Origin: Candidatus Gastranaerophilales bacterium
GTDB lineage: Bacteria; Cyanobacteriota; Vampirovibrionia; Gastranaerophilales; Gastranaerophilaceae
Assembly: GCA_947632315.1 (NCBI GenBank)
Contig: CANROV010000006.1
Span: 1-24,999, forward strand
Direction: 5' to 3'
Length of the DNA stretch: 24,999 bases
Each line of letters begins with the position of its first letter. Position 1 is the first letter of the stretch. The notes under the pieces were generated by a model. It was not told where the DNA came from, searched no databases, and was given only the letters and a program-made list of their open reading frames with translations. A program made the translations under genes and the position numbers. Positions 1-7,982 of this stretch are shown here, in pieces.

Positions 1-1288
1 CATCCCAATATAATTTTTGGAACGTTTCGGTTATGGCAGAATATTCAATATGTATTCCGTTACTTTCAATCAGGAATTTTGTTAAATCCCAATCATTATT
101 CATACCGCCCATATTTTTAATTTTTTGAATTTGTTTTGGGTCAGCTTTTTTCCCTGTATACTTCTCGTATGTTTTTTCTATTGCTGTTCTGTATGAATTG
201 CTTGCGTTAATTAATACACCGTCCATATCAAAAACAAGAGAAGGTTTCTTTTTTAGTGCCGACTTGATTTTTTTTACACCTTCTTTTGTCGGTATTGTTA
301 TTCTCAGATGATTTTCAAGCAAAGTTCCTTTTTTAAATAATTTTACCGATATATTTTCGTTTATTAATTTTCTGTATATGAATTCAGCTTTATTTTTAAA
401 ATCAATTAAAATGAAGTTAGCTTCCGAGTTATAAACAACGGCTCCTAAATCTTTAAAAAAGTTCTTTAATTCTTCTTTTGACTGATTAATTTCATCTTTT
501 ATCCGTAATAAATATGCTTTGTCTTCAAGTGCGGTAATCCCTGCTTTAACGGCATAAGCATTTACGCTAAAAGGGCTGATAACTTTTTTTAATGTTTTTA
601 TATTATCTTCATTACTTATAATATAACCGAGTCTTAAGCCTGCGAGGGCAAAATCTTTTGAAAAGGAACGTACTATAAATACGTTATCATGTTCTTTTAT
701 GTAATTTTTAAAAGATTTATCCGAATAGTTTGCATAAGTTTCATCTATAATTACGGCTTTATTTTTGGAGTTTGCAAGAATTAAATCCAAATTTTCTTTT
801 GAAATAGTGTTTCCTGTCGGATTATTTGGTGAAGCTATATATATTATTTTGATTTTATTATCGTTTAATTCATTTAAAAATTCGTTTATAGGGAATTCCC
901 ATTTCGTTTTAAACGGTACTTTTTTAATTTTTCCGCCTTGTATTTGAGCGTATATTACAGGCATTTCAAAAGAAACATCGAGTGTCAGAAGATATTCACC
1001 TTCATTAAGATATGTCTGAATTATTCCTTGAAGAGCTTCATCCGCACCGTTTGTAACTTTTATATTGCCTATATTTACTTGATTGTAATCGGCTATTTTT
1101 TGCGATAATTCCCCATAAAAAGGATAAAAGCTTATATTCCTGAAATCGCAGTTTTTTAAAGCCTCAATAACTTTTTGTGAGGGGCCATAGTTATTTTCAT
1201 TACTGTCAATTTTAAGTTCCCAATCTTTTTCAAATAAAGGAACATAATATCCGTTCATATTTTTGACGGTATTTTTTGGCTCTAACAT
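1..1288 (-). CDS. HisC-like PLP aminotransferase fused to a HAD-family phosphatase (partial)
   Basis: The gene is cut by the left edge; 429 codons are visible. Residues about 1-340 form a fold-type I aminotransferase of the histidinol-phosphate type. It has an ENNYGPS substrate motif near the start, TNGADEAL, SPNNPTG, IDETYANY, and SFSKDFALAGLRLGY with the PLP lysine at K211. From about residue 347 a second domain begins with PSLVFDMDGVLIN, the HAD nucleophile motif DxD. Such an aminotransferase-HAD fusion is known to me from Cyanobacteria. Converting imidazole-acetol phosphate and then dephosphorylating histidinol phosphate would be a natural pairing of activities, but this is inference because other phosphorylated amino alcohols are possible. 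The ATG at 1288 is preceded by a good ribosome site (AAGGGG). It is last in a minus-strand series after the SIMPL gene, with a 9-nt gap. Confidence 0.85.
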   Translation of the reverse strand, partial: MLEPKNTVKNMNGYYVPLFEKDWELKIDSNENNYGPSQKVIEALKNCDFRNISFYPFYGELSQKIADYNQVNIGNIKVTNGADEALQGIIQTYLNEGEYLLTLDVSFEMPVIYAQIQGGKIKKVPFKTKWEFPINEFLNELNDNKIKIIYIASPNNPTGNTISKENLDLILANSKNKAVIIDETYANYSDKSFKNYIKEHDNVFIVRSFSKDFALAGLRLGYIISNEDNIKTLKKVISPFSVNAYAVKAGITALEDKAYLLRIKDEINQSKEELKNFFKDLGAVVYNSEANFILIDFKNKAEFIYRKLINENISVKLFKKGTLLENHLRITIPTKEGVKKIKSALKKKPSLVFDMDGVLINASNSYRTAIEKTYEKYTGKKADPKQIQKIKNMGGMNNDWDLTKFLIESNGIHIEYSAITETFQKLYWD

Positions 1289-1297
1289 TAGTTCCCC

Positions 1298-2044
1298 TTA
1301 TTTAACATAAAAGTCAGCGTTTACATAAACTTTTACTTTTACTTTCCCCGCTTCGATTGCAGGTGCAGCAGCTTCTTCCGCTGCCGAGTCAAAAGAATTC
1401 ATCGCTTTTGACGCATAAAATCTTCCATTTGAGGCTATTGAATCTATATTGCAAGAAGCATTTATCTGTTTTACTCCGTCTAAACTTGTTCCTGCCGATT
1501 GAGCAAGTATTCCTGCTTGAGCTTTTAATTCTTTAACTACTGCAGGATACATTTCATTACATACACTTTTATCATTTTCATATCCGTAGTATAAGTTGTC
1601 TGTTCTGTTTGCTCCGTTAGAAATTGCTGTATCTATTAATTTAGCTATCTTTTTTATATCTTTTGTTTCAACTTTTATAGAGTTAACAGCGGTATAGTTT
1701 TTGATTACACTTTTACCAGACGGAGTATGTGAATATATCGGACGTATTGAAAAATTAGTTGTTTTTATTACGTCTGTTTGGCTTGATGTGACTAGCTTTA
1801 AAGCATTAATGATTTTATTTGAGATTTCATTGTTTTCTTTTGCTGCGTTTTGTGCAACACTTGAAGTATTTTCGACGGCAAATGTTATTGTTGCAGTATT
1901 TGGTTCTACTTCTTTTGTTTTGGTACTATTTAGTGAAATATAACCGGCCGGTTTCTTTGGTTCATTGTCTGTTGAAAATGCACATTGATTAACAATACAT
2001 ATAATTGTTAATATTGTAATAAATCCGATAAATAAATTTTTCAT
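1298..2044 (-). CDS. SIMPL-domain (DUF541/YggE-like) exported protein
   Basis: A 248-residue protein with an N-terminal signal peptide (Lys-containing start, hydrophobic stretch about 4-23, likely cleavage after CAFS). The rest matches the SIMPL/DUF541 pattern: an early segment on amine-like repeats (VEPNTATITFAVENTSSVAQ), an alternation of Asn/Ala-rich helices such as AAKENNEISNKIINALK, a central TNFSIRPIY segment, and a C-terminal KVKVKVYVNADFYVK strand. Family members (YggE, BP26) are periplasmic or surface proteins of unclear biochemical role, sometimes linked to oxidative stress. The start has an AGG-type ribosome site, and the gene lies 4 nt downstream of the preceding membrane protein gene, so the two are likely co-transcribed. 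Confidence 0.8.
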   Translation of the reverse strand: MKNLFIGFITILTIICIVNQCAFSTDNEPKKPAGYISLNSTKTKEVEPNTATITFAVENTSSVAQNAAKENNEISNKIINALKLVTSSQTDVIKTTNFSIRPIYSHTPSGKSVIKNYTAVNSIKVETKDIKKIAKLIDTAISNGANRTDNLYYGYENDKSVCNEMYPAVVKELKAQAGILAQSAGTSLDGVKQINASCNIDSIASNGRFYASKAMNSFDSAAEEAAAPAIEAGKVKVKVYVNADFYVK

Positions 2045-2048
2045 ATTC

Positions 2049-2534
2049 CTACCTTTTTATTTCTTCTGCTTCTGCTTCTGCTTCTACTTCTGTTTTTGCT
2101 ACTACTACTTCTTCTTTTATTTGTTCTAAGTTGTTTTCTTTTTCTGGATTAATAAAGTTTGCGTTTTTAAAATTACTTTGATTTTTAGCTTTTTCTTCTA
2201 ATTCTTTTAATATGTTTTTTTCATTTTCTTTTGCCCGTTCCATTATATCTCTGATTTGTTCGGGATTAAGTCCGGAATAAGAGCCAAAACCTATTAGTGC
2301 TTTTCTGTTGTTGAGGGCATAAAGTGTTAACGCAATAATTGACCATAAAAGTATACCTTGTATAAGGTGCATTTGAGCAATTATATTAGAATTTTCAAAA
2401 GCATAATTCCAAACTTTCATGCATACCCATCCGGGTGAAACAATGAAGCCTGCAATAAGTCCGAGTACTATAAATATTGCGGCAATTATTCCTCGTATTC
2501 CGTTTATTGTTATTACTCTGAAATTTCTATTCAT
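2049..2534 (-). CDS. Small membrane protein with charged C-terminal tail, unknown function
   Basis: A 161-residue protein I do not recognise as a named family. It has two predicted membrane segments, about residues 13-33 (GIIAAIFIVLGLIAGFIV) and 55-75 (HLIQGILLWSIIALTLYAL). A long hydrophilic region follows, rich in Glu/Lys with coiled-coil potential (RAKENEKNILKELEEKAKNQ), and the tail is Glu-Ala dipeptides. The cytoplasmic tail would be about 80 residues. The gene has a Shine-Dalgarno (AGGGA) and lies between ligA (71-nt gap) and the SIMPL gene (4-nt gap). A membrane-scaffold role is possible but cannot be shown. Confidence 0.6.
   Translation of the reverse strand: MNRNFRVITINGIRGIIAAIFIVLGLIAGFIVSPGWVCMKVWNYAFENSNIIAQMHLIQGILLWSIIALTLYALNNRKALIGFGSYSGLNPEQIRDIMERAKENEKNILKELEEKAKNQSNFKNANFINPEKENNLEQIKEEVVVAKTEVEAEAEAEEIKR
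2064..2092 (-). repeat. Hexanucleotide microsatellite (TTCTGC/GCAGAA) coding for Glu-Ala repeats
   Basis: Three perfect TTCTGC units are followed by two imperfect ones on the plus strand. They encode the Glu-Ala tail of the small membrane protein. The unit is six bases, so gain or loss changes tail length without shifting frame. Confidence 0.7.
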
Positions 2535-2605
2535 ATTTTTTTGTCCCTGTTAGTTTTGTTGAATGATTTTTGATACATTTGATATATTTAATTATTTAAT
2601 ATTGT

Positions 2606-4612
2606 TTAATTTATGACCTGTTCATTTCCTTGGGATAATATTTCAAAATCCTTTTCTGATAGTATTATAATACCTAAATCAGAAGCTTTGTCAAATTTTG
2701 AACCAGGATTTTCTCCCGCTAATACGTATGAGGTCTTTTTGCTTACGCTTGATGAAACTTTGCCTCCCAGTTGTTTTATTTTTTCTTCAAATATTGTTCT
2801 TGGTTCGGAAAGTGTACCCGTTATAACAAAGGTTTTGCCTTCAAATATATTTGATATTTTTGTATAAGCACTACCTTGAGGGTGTACGCCGTATTCCTCA
2901 AGCTTTTTTAATATCTGCAAATTCTTTTCATCTCTAAAAAAGTCAATTATGCTTTTTGCCGCTTTATCCCCTATTCCGTCTATTTTTATCAAATCTTCAA
3001 ATTCTGCATTTTTTATGCTTTCTAATGTCGGAAATTCTTGTGCTATTAAATCAGCCGTTTCTTTTCCTATTAGTTTTATGCTTAATGCCGTTAGAAATTT
3101 TGTCATTGTAGGTGTTTTTGAGTCAATTATTGCTTTATATAAGTTATCGGATGACTTTTCTTTTATTAAATCAAGCTGCATAAAATCTTCCTGATTAAGT
3201 TTATATAAGTCGGCAAAATCATTAACCAACCCTTTTTCATATAACTTTTCTACAATGGATTCTCCTATGCCGTCTATATCCATAGCTTCTTTTGATGCCC
3301 AATATTCTATTCTGCCTTTTATTTGTGCGGGACATCCGTCTTTATTCGGGCAGTATAACAATACTTCTCCCTCAGGTTTAATAAGCTCGGCATTACAAGA
3401 AGGACATCTCTCAGGTGCTTTGTATACCCCTAAATCTTCATTTTCTCTTTTCTTTATGACCTTTGGTATTATTTCCGCTGCCTTTTTTATTAATACTTCG
3501 TTTCCTATATTAATTCCTAATCTTTGTATTTCATCAAAATTATGCAAGCTTGCACGTTTAACAACACTGCCAGCTAATTGAACCGGAGTTAATTTCGCTA
3601 CCGGTGTGACAGCACCTGTTTTACCTACACTTAATTCTATTCCTTCAAGCTTTGTCCATACCTCTTCAGGCGGAAATTTGAATGCAGTTGCCCACTTTGG
3701 CGCCCTCGATGTATATCCTAATTCGTTTTGCATTGATATATCATTTATTTTTATTACCATTCCGTCTGTTGCATAATCAAGATTGAATCTTTCAAATTCC
3801 CACTTCCTGCATTGTTCTATTACAGGATTTATTCCTTTTACTAACGTACAATTTGGGTTTATTGTAAATCCCAGTTCTTTTAATATATTTAATGCCTCAT
3901 AATGAGTTTTAAACAGTGTTTTATCTTCGCTTATTAGTGTGTATGCAAAGAAATGTAAATCTCTGATTGCGGTTATTTTTGAATCCAGCTGTCTTAGTGA
4001 ACCTGCTGCTGCGTTTCTCGGATTCGCAAATTCTTTTATTCCTTTTTCTATATTCTCTTCATTTAGTCTTTCAAATGAAGTTACAGGCATGTATACTTCG
4101 CCTCTTACTTCAATATTTAAAGGCTTATTTAGCTTTTGAGGAATATCTTTTATTGTATATATGTTCTGAGTTATATTTTCTCCTATTATTCCGTTCCCTC
4201 TCGTAGCACCCATTTTTAATATGCCGTTTTCATATGAGAGCGCACAGGATAAACCGTCAATTTTAAGCTCAACAACTAGCTCTATATCATTTTTGCTTCC
4301 CGTATCTTTTATAACTCTGTCATACCATTTTTTTAAATCGTCATAGTTGTTTGAATTATCTAAACTGTATAGTCTGTATTTATGTTTTTGTTCTTTAAAG
4401 CCTGTCGAAATTTTATCACCGACGTGTTTTGTAGGACTGTCCGAGGTTAAAAATTCAGGATTCTCTTCTTCTAATCTTTTTAACTCCCTATACATTTCAT
4501 CATATTCATAGTCGGTTATTTTAGGAGAATCAAAAACGTAATATGCTTCATTATTCTCTTTAATAAGCTTTTTAAGTTCATCTATTCTGTTTTTTATTTC
4601 TTCTTTTGTCAT
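2606..4612 (-). CDS. ligA: NAD-dependent DNA ligase LigA
   Basis: A 668-residue protein of normal length for bacterial LigA, which seals nicks during replication and repair using NAD+. In order: domain Ia (about 1-65, with the conserved ITDYEYDEMYREL); the adenylation domain with catalytic K117 in ELKIDG and the ATRGNG motif; an OB fold; a zinc finger with C403, C406, C421 and C427; helix-hairpin-helix repeats (DIDGIGESIVEKL and KIDGIGDKAAKSI); and a C-terminal BRCT domain from about 590 (GKTFVITGTL). All key residues are present. No Shine-Dalgarno precedes the ATG; a TATAAC box (4620-4625) lies only 7 nt upstream, so the mRNA may be leaderless. The gene is divergent from the decarboxylase gene. 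Confidence 0.97.
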   Translation of the reverse strand: MTKEEIKNRIDELKKLIKENNEAYYVFDSPKITDYEYDEMYRELKRLEEENPEFLTSDSPTKHVGDKISTGFKEQKHKYRLYSLDNSNNYDDLKKWYDRVIKDTGSKNDIELVVELKIDGLSCALSYENGILKMGATRGNGIIGENITQNIYTIKDIPQKLNKPLNIEVRGEVYMPVTSFERLNEENIEKGIKEFANPRNAAAGSLRQLDSKITAIRDLHFFAYTLISEDKTLFKTHYEALNILKELGFTINPNCTLVKGINPVIEQCRKWEFERFNLDYATDGMVIKINDISMQNELGYTSRAPKWATAFKFPPEEVWTKLEGIELSVGKTGAVTPVAKLTPVQLAGSVVKRASLHNFDEIQRLGINIGNEVLIKKAAEIIPKVIKKRENEDLGVYKAPERCPSCNAELIKPEGEVLLYCPNKDGCPAQIKGRIEYWASKEAMDIDGIGESIVEKLYEKGLVNDFADLYKLNQEDFMQLDLIKEKSSDNLYKAIIDSKTPTMTKFLTALSIKLIGKETADLIAQEFPTLESIKNAEFEDLIKIDGIGDKAAKSIIDFFRDEKNLQILKKLEEYGVHPQGSAYTKISNIFEGKTFVITGTLSEPRTIFEEKIKQLGGKVSSSVSKKTSYVLAGENPGSKFDKASDLGIIILSEKDFEILSQGNEQVIN

Positions 4613-4677
4613 AATAATTGTTATAATTTTTTAATATTGTAGTTAATTTTATTATTTCATTTTATAATAAAAAAGTT
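4613..4677. promoter_or_regulatory. Divergent promoter region between ligA and the decarboxylase gene
   Basis: This 65-bp AT-only-like spacer carries a -10-type TATAAC on the minus strand (4620-4625), 7 nt before the ligA ATG, and a TATAAT on the plus strand (4663-4668), 9 nt before the decarboxylase ATG. No convincing -35 box or ribosome site is visible for either gene. The closeness of each -10 box to its start codon points to leaderless or nearly leaderless transcripts. Confidence 0.45.
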
Positions 4678-6045
4678 ATGTCGATTATAAATTTTATAGA
4701 TAAGTTTAAAAAAATAAACAGAACACTGTTTACTACCCCGTCACATTCACAAGGAGAGTTTATTGCGCCTGAGTCTTTGAAGTATCTGGGGACTAAAATT
4801 TTTGAAAATGATTATTCGGAAGCTGAGGGCTTTGATAATTTGGCTAATCCGATAGGTATTATTAAAAATGCTATGGATACAGCGTCAAAAATTTACAACT
4901 CCAAATCAACTTTCTTCCTCGTAAACGGTTCAACATCAGGTATTATAGCTTCTATGTTTTCTGTTTTAAGAAAAAATGATAAAGTACTTATTGCCAGAAA
5001 TTGTCATAAATCAGTTTATAACGGTCTTGTTTTATCAGGTGCTATACCTATTTGGATTACTCCAAGTTATAACGAAGAATGGGGAATCTTTGAAAATATT
5101 AATCTTGATTATCTTGAAGAAATTTTTTATAAAAACAGAGATATTAAAGCATTTATTTTAACGAATCCTACATACGAAGGCGTAATGGTAGATGTGTACA
5201 GAATCTCATATATCTGTAAAAAGTATAATGTATTGTTAATAGTTGATGAAGCACATGGCGCTTTGTGGCATTTCCATAAGGCTCTTGGAACTCCCGCTTT
5301 AATGCAGGGAGCTGATATAGTTATTCAGTCTCTTCATAAAACGGCTGGTGCGCTTAACCCTTCTGCTTTGCTTCATATAGGTAAAGATTCTTCTGTTAAT
5401 CCGAAGGATATTCAAGAATCACTTAACCTTATTAATACTACGTCTCCTTCATATCCTTTGTTGTTTAATATTGAAGCTACAATTAAATTTTTGGATTCTG
5501 AAAAGGGTAAATTTACATTATATGACTTGGTTAAAAATGTTAATCGTTTTATAAGGTCAATTAAAAATATACCTAATTTGGAAGTTTATTCTTACAATAA
5601 TGATGTTACAAAAATATTAGTAAAAGTTACAAATTTAAGCGGTTTTGAACTTTCAAGATTATTGTTTGAAAAACACGGAATTGAAGACGAACTTGCAAAT
5701 GAACAGTCGGTTCTGTTTTTAACGGGCTTAGGTACCACAAAAGCTAAACTTAAAAAGTTGGAAAAAGCACTAAAAAGCGTTTGTGCGCATAATATTAGAA
5801 TTACTAAAGATGAATCTTCCAAAAGACATTATATCCCGGTTGAACCAAGAGTCCGTTATACTCCTTCAATGGTTTGGAATGCACCGACAAAAGAAGTTGA
5901 AACAAAATATTCTTTATCAAGAGTAGTTATGGAAGTAATTGCCGATTATCCTCCGGGTATTCCGATTTTATTACCCGGTGAAGTTATAAAAAAAGAACAT
6001 ATTGAATATTTGTCTGATAAACCTAAAATTAAAGTGTTAAGCTAG
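4678..6045 (+). CDS. Orn/Lys/Arg decarboxylase family PLP enzyme
   Basis: A 455-residue fold-type I PLP enzyme of the ornithine/lysine/arginine decarboxylase family, in the short form without the N-terminal wing of the inducible E. coli enzymes. Seen: HSQGEF near residue 23, VNGSTSG (phosphate-binding, about 83-89), the VDEAHGA motif (D190, H193), and the PLP lysine K221 in QSLHKTAGAL. The C-terminal part contains YPPGIPILLPGE, conserved in the family. It probably makes agmatine, cadaverine or a related polyamine precursor; the substrate cannot be decided from sequence. There is no Shine-Dalgarno. It is followed after 9 nt by a radical SAM gene and then an EamA transporter, so the three are likely co-transcribed. 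Confidence 0.88.
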   Translation: MSIINFIDKFKKINRTLFTTPSHSQGEFIAPESLKYLGTKIFENDYSEAEGFDNLANPIGIIKNAMDTASKIYNSKSTFFLVNGSTSGIIASMFSVLRKNDKVLIARNCHKSVYNGLVLSGAIPIWITPSYNEEWGIFENINLDYLEEIFYKNRDIKAFILTNPTYEGVMVDVYRISYICKKYNVLLIVDEAHGALWHFHKALGTPALMQGADIVIQSLHKTAGALNPSALLHIGKDSSVNPKDIQESLNLINTTSPSYPLLFNIEATIKFLDSEKGKFTLYDLVKNVNRFIRSIKNIPNLEVYSYNNDVTKILVKVTNLSGFELSRLLFEKHGIEDELANEQSVLFLTGLGTTKAKLKKLEKALKSVCAHNIRITKDESSKRHYIPVEPRVRYTPSMVWNAPTKEVETKYSLSRVVMEVIADYPPGIPILLPGEVIKKEHIEYLSDKPKIKVLS

Positions 6046-6054
6046 GACTTTTAT

Positions 6055-7065
6055 ATGTGTTTTATTTCAAATTTATTAAAAAAAAATGAATATTTAGACT
6101 GCCACTTTATGAAGCATTCTCTTCATTTTTTCCATAATTCTATAAAAGCGTGTTGTACTAATGCCAAAGGCCCTGTATTTATACCTGAATATTTCGGAGA
6201 AGAAATTGATTGGAATTATATTTATAATATCAGAAAAGAATATGTAAAAAATATAAATTCGTTTTTTAATAAAAATACAATTCCTGATTGTTGTAAGGAT
6301 TGCAGTGAATTAAATTTGTATAAAACAAAAAATAAAGTTGCTGATTTTGAAAATTTGGTTGATAGATTATATTTCCATTGCAGTTTGGCTTGTAATGCAA
6401 AATGCATTTATTGTTGTTATCAAAACAGTGAACAGATTTCTAAATATAAAATATTGCCTGCAGTAAAATCATTGATTGAAAATAAAATACTATCAAAACA
6501 TTGTTCTGTATATATGAGCGGAGGTGAAATTACTATTCATCCCGAATTTGAAGAATTATTATATATGCTTCTTTCATATTTGGATTCTAAAATTGAAATT
6601 CTTACTTCCGGTATTAAATATTGTGAATCAATTAATGAAGCTTTAAAAAAAGATAAATGTATGCTAATTATATCACCTGATTCCGGCGACAGAGAAACTT
6701 ATAAAAAAATTAAGCAGGTTGATTGCTTTGATAAGCTTTATTCTAATATAAAAACTTATACTGACTCTTCTGATTATGCTAAAAACAATATTATTCTTAA
6801 ATATATTATTGTTGATGATATAAATGATAATAAAGAAGAAGTAAAAAAATTCCTTAATATGGCAAAAGAACTCAAAATTAATAATGTTCGCATGGATATT
6901 GATTATGAAAAATATAAATTAGATAAGCATATAAAAGTGCCTTCTCATTATTATGATTTAATTAATTATTTTGATAATTTTTCACACGAACTTGAGTTAA
7001 ATGTTCAGCATTGTCATCAGGTTGATTATATTTTGGAATATAATAAAAATCATGCTGTTATTTAA
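6055..7065 (+). CDS. Radical SAM protein with N-terminal Cys-rich region
   Basis: A 336-residue radical SAM enzyme. The [4Fe-4S]/SAM motif is C113-x3-C117-x2-C120 (CNAKCIYC), followed by MSGGEITIHPEF (the GGE motif), LTSGIKY, and a PDSGDRETYKKI segment typical of the fold. Ahead of the core, residues 1-100 hold further cysteines (C33, C34, C79, C80, C83) that could bind a second cluster, like a SPASM domain placed at the N terminus. It is a clear paralogue of the protein at 13474: GIKY, DSG-x-x-x-YxKIK and the IND-N segment before a helix align throughout. Substrate unknown. A ribosome site (AGGA) lies 7 nt before the ATG, and the gene sits tightly between a decarboxylase and a transporter. 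Confidence 0.85.
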   Translation: MCFISNLLKKNEYLDCHFMKHSLHFFHNSIKACCTNAKGPVFIPEYFGEEIDWNYIYNIRKEYVKNINSFFNKNTIPDCCKDCSELNLYKTKNKVADFENLVDRLYFHCSLACNAKCIYCCYQNSEQISKYKILPAVKSLIENKILSKHCSVYMSGGEITIHPEFEELLYMLLSYLDSKIEILTSGIKYCESINEALKKDKCMLIISPDSGDRETYKKIKQVDCFDKLYSNIKTYTDSSDYAKNNIILKYIIVDDINDNKEEVKKFLNMAKELKINNVRMDIDYEKYKLDKHIKVPSHYYDLINYFDNFSHELELNVQHCHQVDYILEYNKNHAVI

Positions 7066-7077
7066 AGAGTATTATTA

Positions 7078-7941
7078 ATGCATAATATCCAACTCATATT
7101 TTTTATTTTATTGCGAATATTTTCTAATCCTGTAGCAGGCGTGTTTCAAAAAAGATTATCAGTTAATAATTCTTCGGTAATTATTAATTTTTACAGTTAT
7201 TTGATATTAAGTTTAATGTGCTTGTTTAAACTGCCGATATTATTTGATTATGACTTTACTTTAAAGTTTTTTTGCCTGACATTCTTATGCGGTTTTTTAT
7301 GTTCTATGGGAATGGTGTGCATGATAAAAGCTGTTAATATAGGTGAATTGTCTGTCTTAGGGCCGATTAATTCATATAAAAGTATAATAAGTCTTTTTAT
7401 AGCTTTTCTTTTATTAAAAGAAATTCCTTCCGTTTGGGGGCTTATAGGTATGGTTTTAATTGTATGGGGAAGCAGATATATTTTCTGCTCTCAAGATGAA
7501 AAATTTAATTTGTCTTTTTTTAAAAGAAAAGAAATTCAGCTTAGATTCCTTGCAATGACTTTAACAGCTATTGAAGCTGTATTCCTAAAAAAAATTATTA
7601 TTTATTCATCGGTTGAAATATGTTTTATGTTTTGGTGTTTTACGGGATTGTTTTGGGCTTTTGTTATAATGATTCTATCGGGAAGAAAACCTAATAAAAT
7701 AAATAATACATCTTTGCTTCAATTGGTAATTACTGCTTTATGTCTTGGTTTTATGCAATATTCAACAAATTATGTATTTGAAAGAATGAATGTAGCATTT
7801 GCACTGTCTTTATTTCAGCTTTCTGCTGTTGTGACTGTAGTTCTCGGAGTAAAAATATTCCACGAAAAAAATTTTTTCTCAAAATTATTGGGAAGTATAA
7901 TAATGATATTGGGAGCATGCCTGATAATTCTAAAAGGATAG
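7078..7941 (+). CDS. EamA/DMT-superfamily transporter
   Basis: A 287-residue, very hydrophobic protein with about ten membrane segments in two EamA-like halves, the usual size and topology of drug/metabolite exporters. Typical features are the segment GELSVLGPINSYKSIISLFIAF at the end of the first half (a Pro in the fourth helix), LLLKEIPSVWGLIGMVLIVWG, and the parallel KIFHEKNFFSKLLGSIIMILGACLIIL at the C terminus. Substrate is unknown. It is 12 nt downstream of the radical SAM gene and has an AGAG-type ribosome site, so export of a product of the decarboxylase or radical SAM enzyme is conceivable, as inference only. Confidence 0.88.
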   Translation: MHNIQLIFFILLRIFSNPVAGVFQKRLSVNNSSVIINFYSYLILSLMCLFKLPILFDYDFTLKFFCLTFLCGFLCSMGMVCMIKAVNIGELSVLGPINSYKSIISLFIAFLLLKEIPSVWGLIGMVLIVWGSRYIFCSQDEKFNLSFFKRKEIQLRFLAMTLTAIEAVFLKKIIIYSSVEICFMFWCFTGLFWAFVIMILSGRKPNKINNTSLLQLVITALCLGFMQYSTNYVFERMNVAFALSLFQLSAVVTVVLGVKIFHEKNFFSKLLGSIIMILGACLIILKG

Positions 7942-7947
7942 ATAAAT

Positions 7948-7976
7948 TTGCAGTTAATTAGCGGTTATATTATACT
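7948..7976 (+). promoter_or_regulatory. Sigma70-type promoter of the AsmA-like gene
   Basis: TTGCAG (7948-7953), a 17-bp spacer, and TATACT (7971-7976). Only 6 nt separate the -10 box from the ATG at 7983, so the transcript would start at about the A of the start codon. No Shine-Dalgarno is present. Confidence 0.6.
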
Positions 7977-7982
7977 TTTGTT

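Noticed and set aside
765..947. 60-codon frame on the plus strand
   Set aside because: Lies antisense inside the clearly coding aminotransferase region; no ribosome site and no family resemblance.
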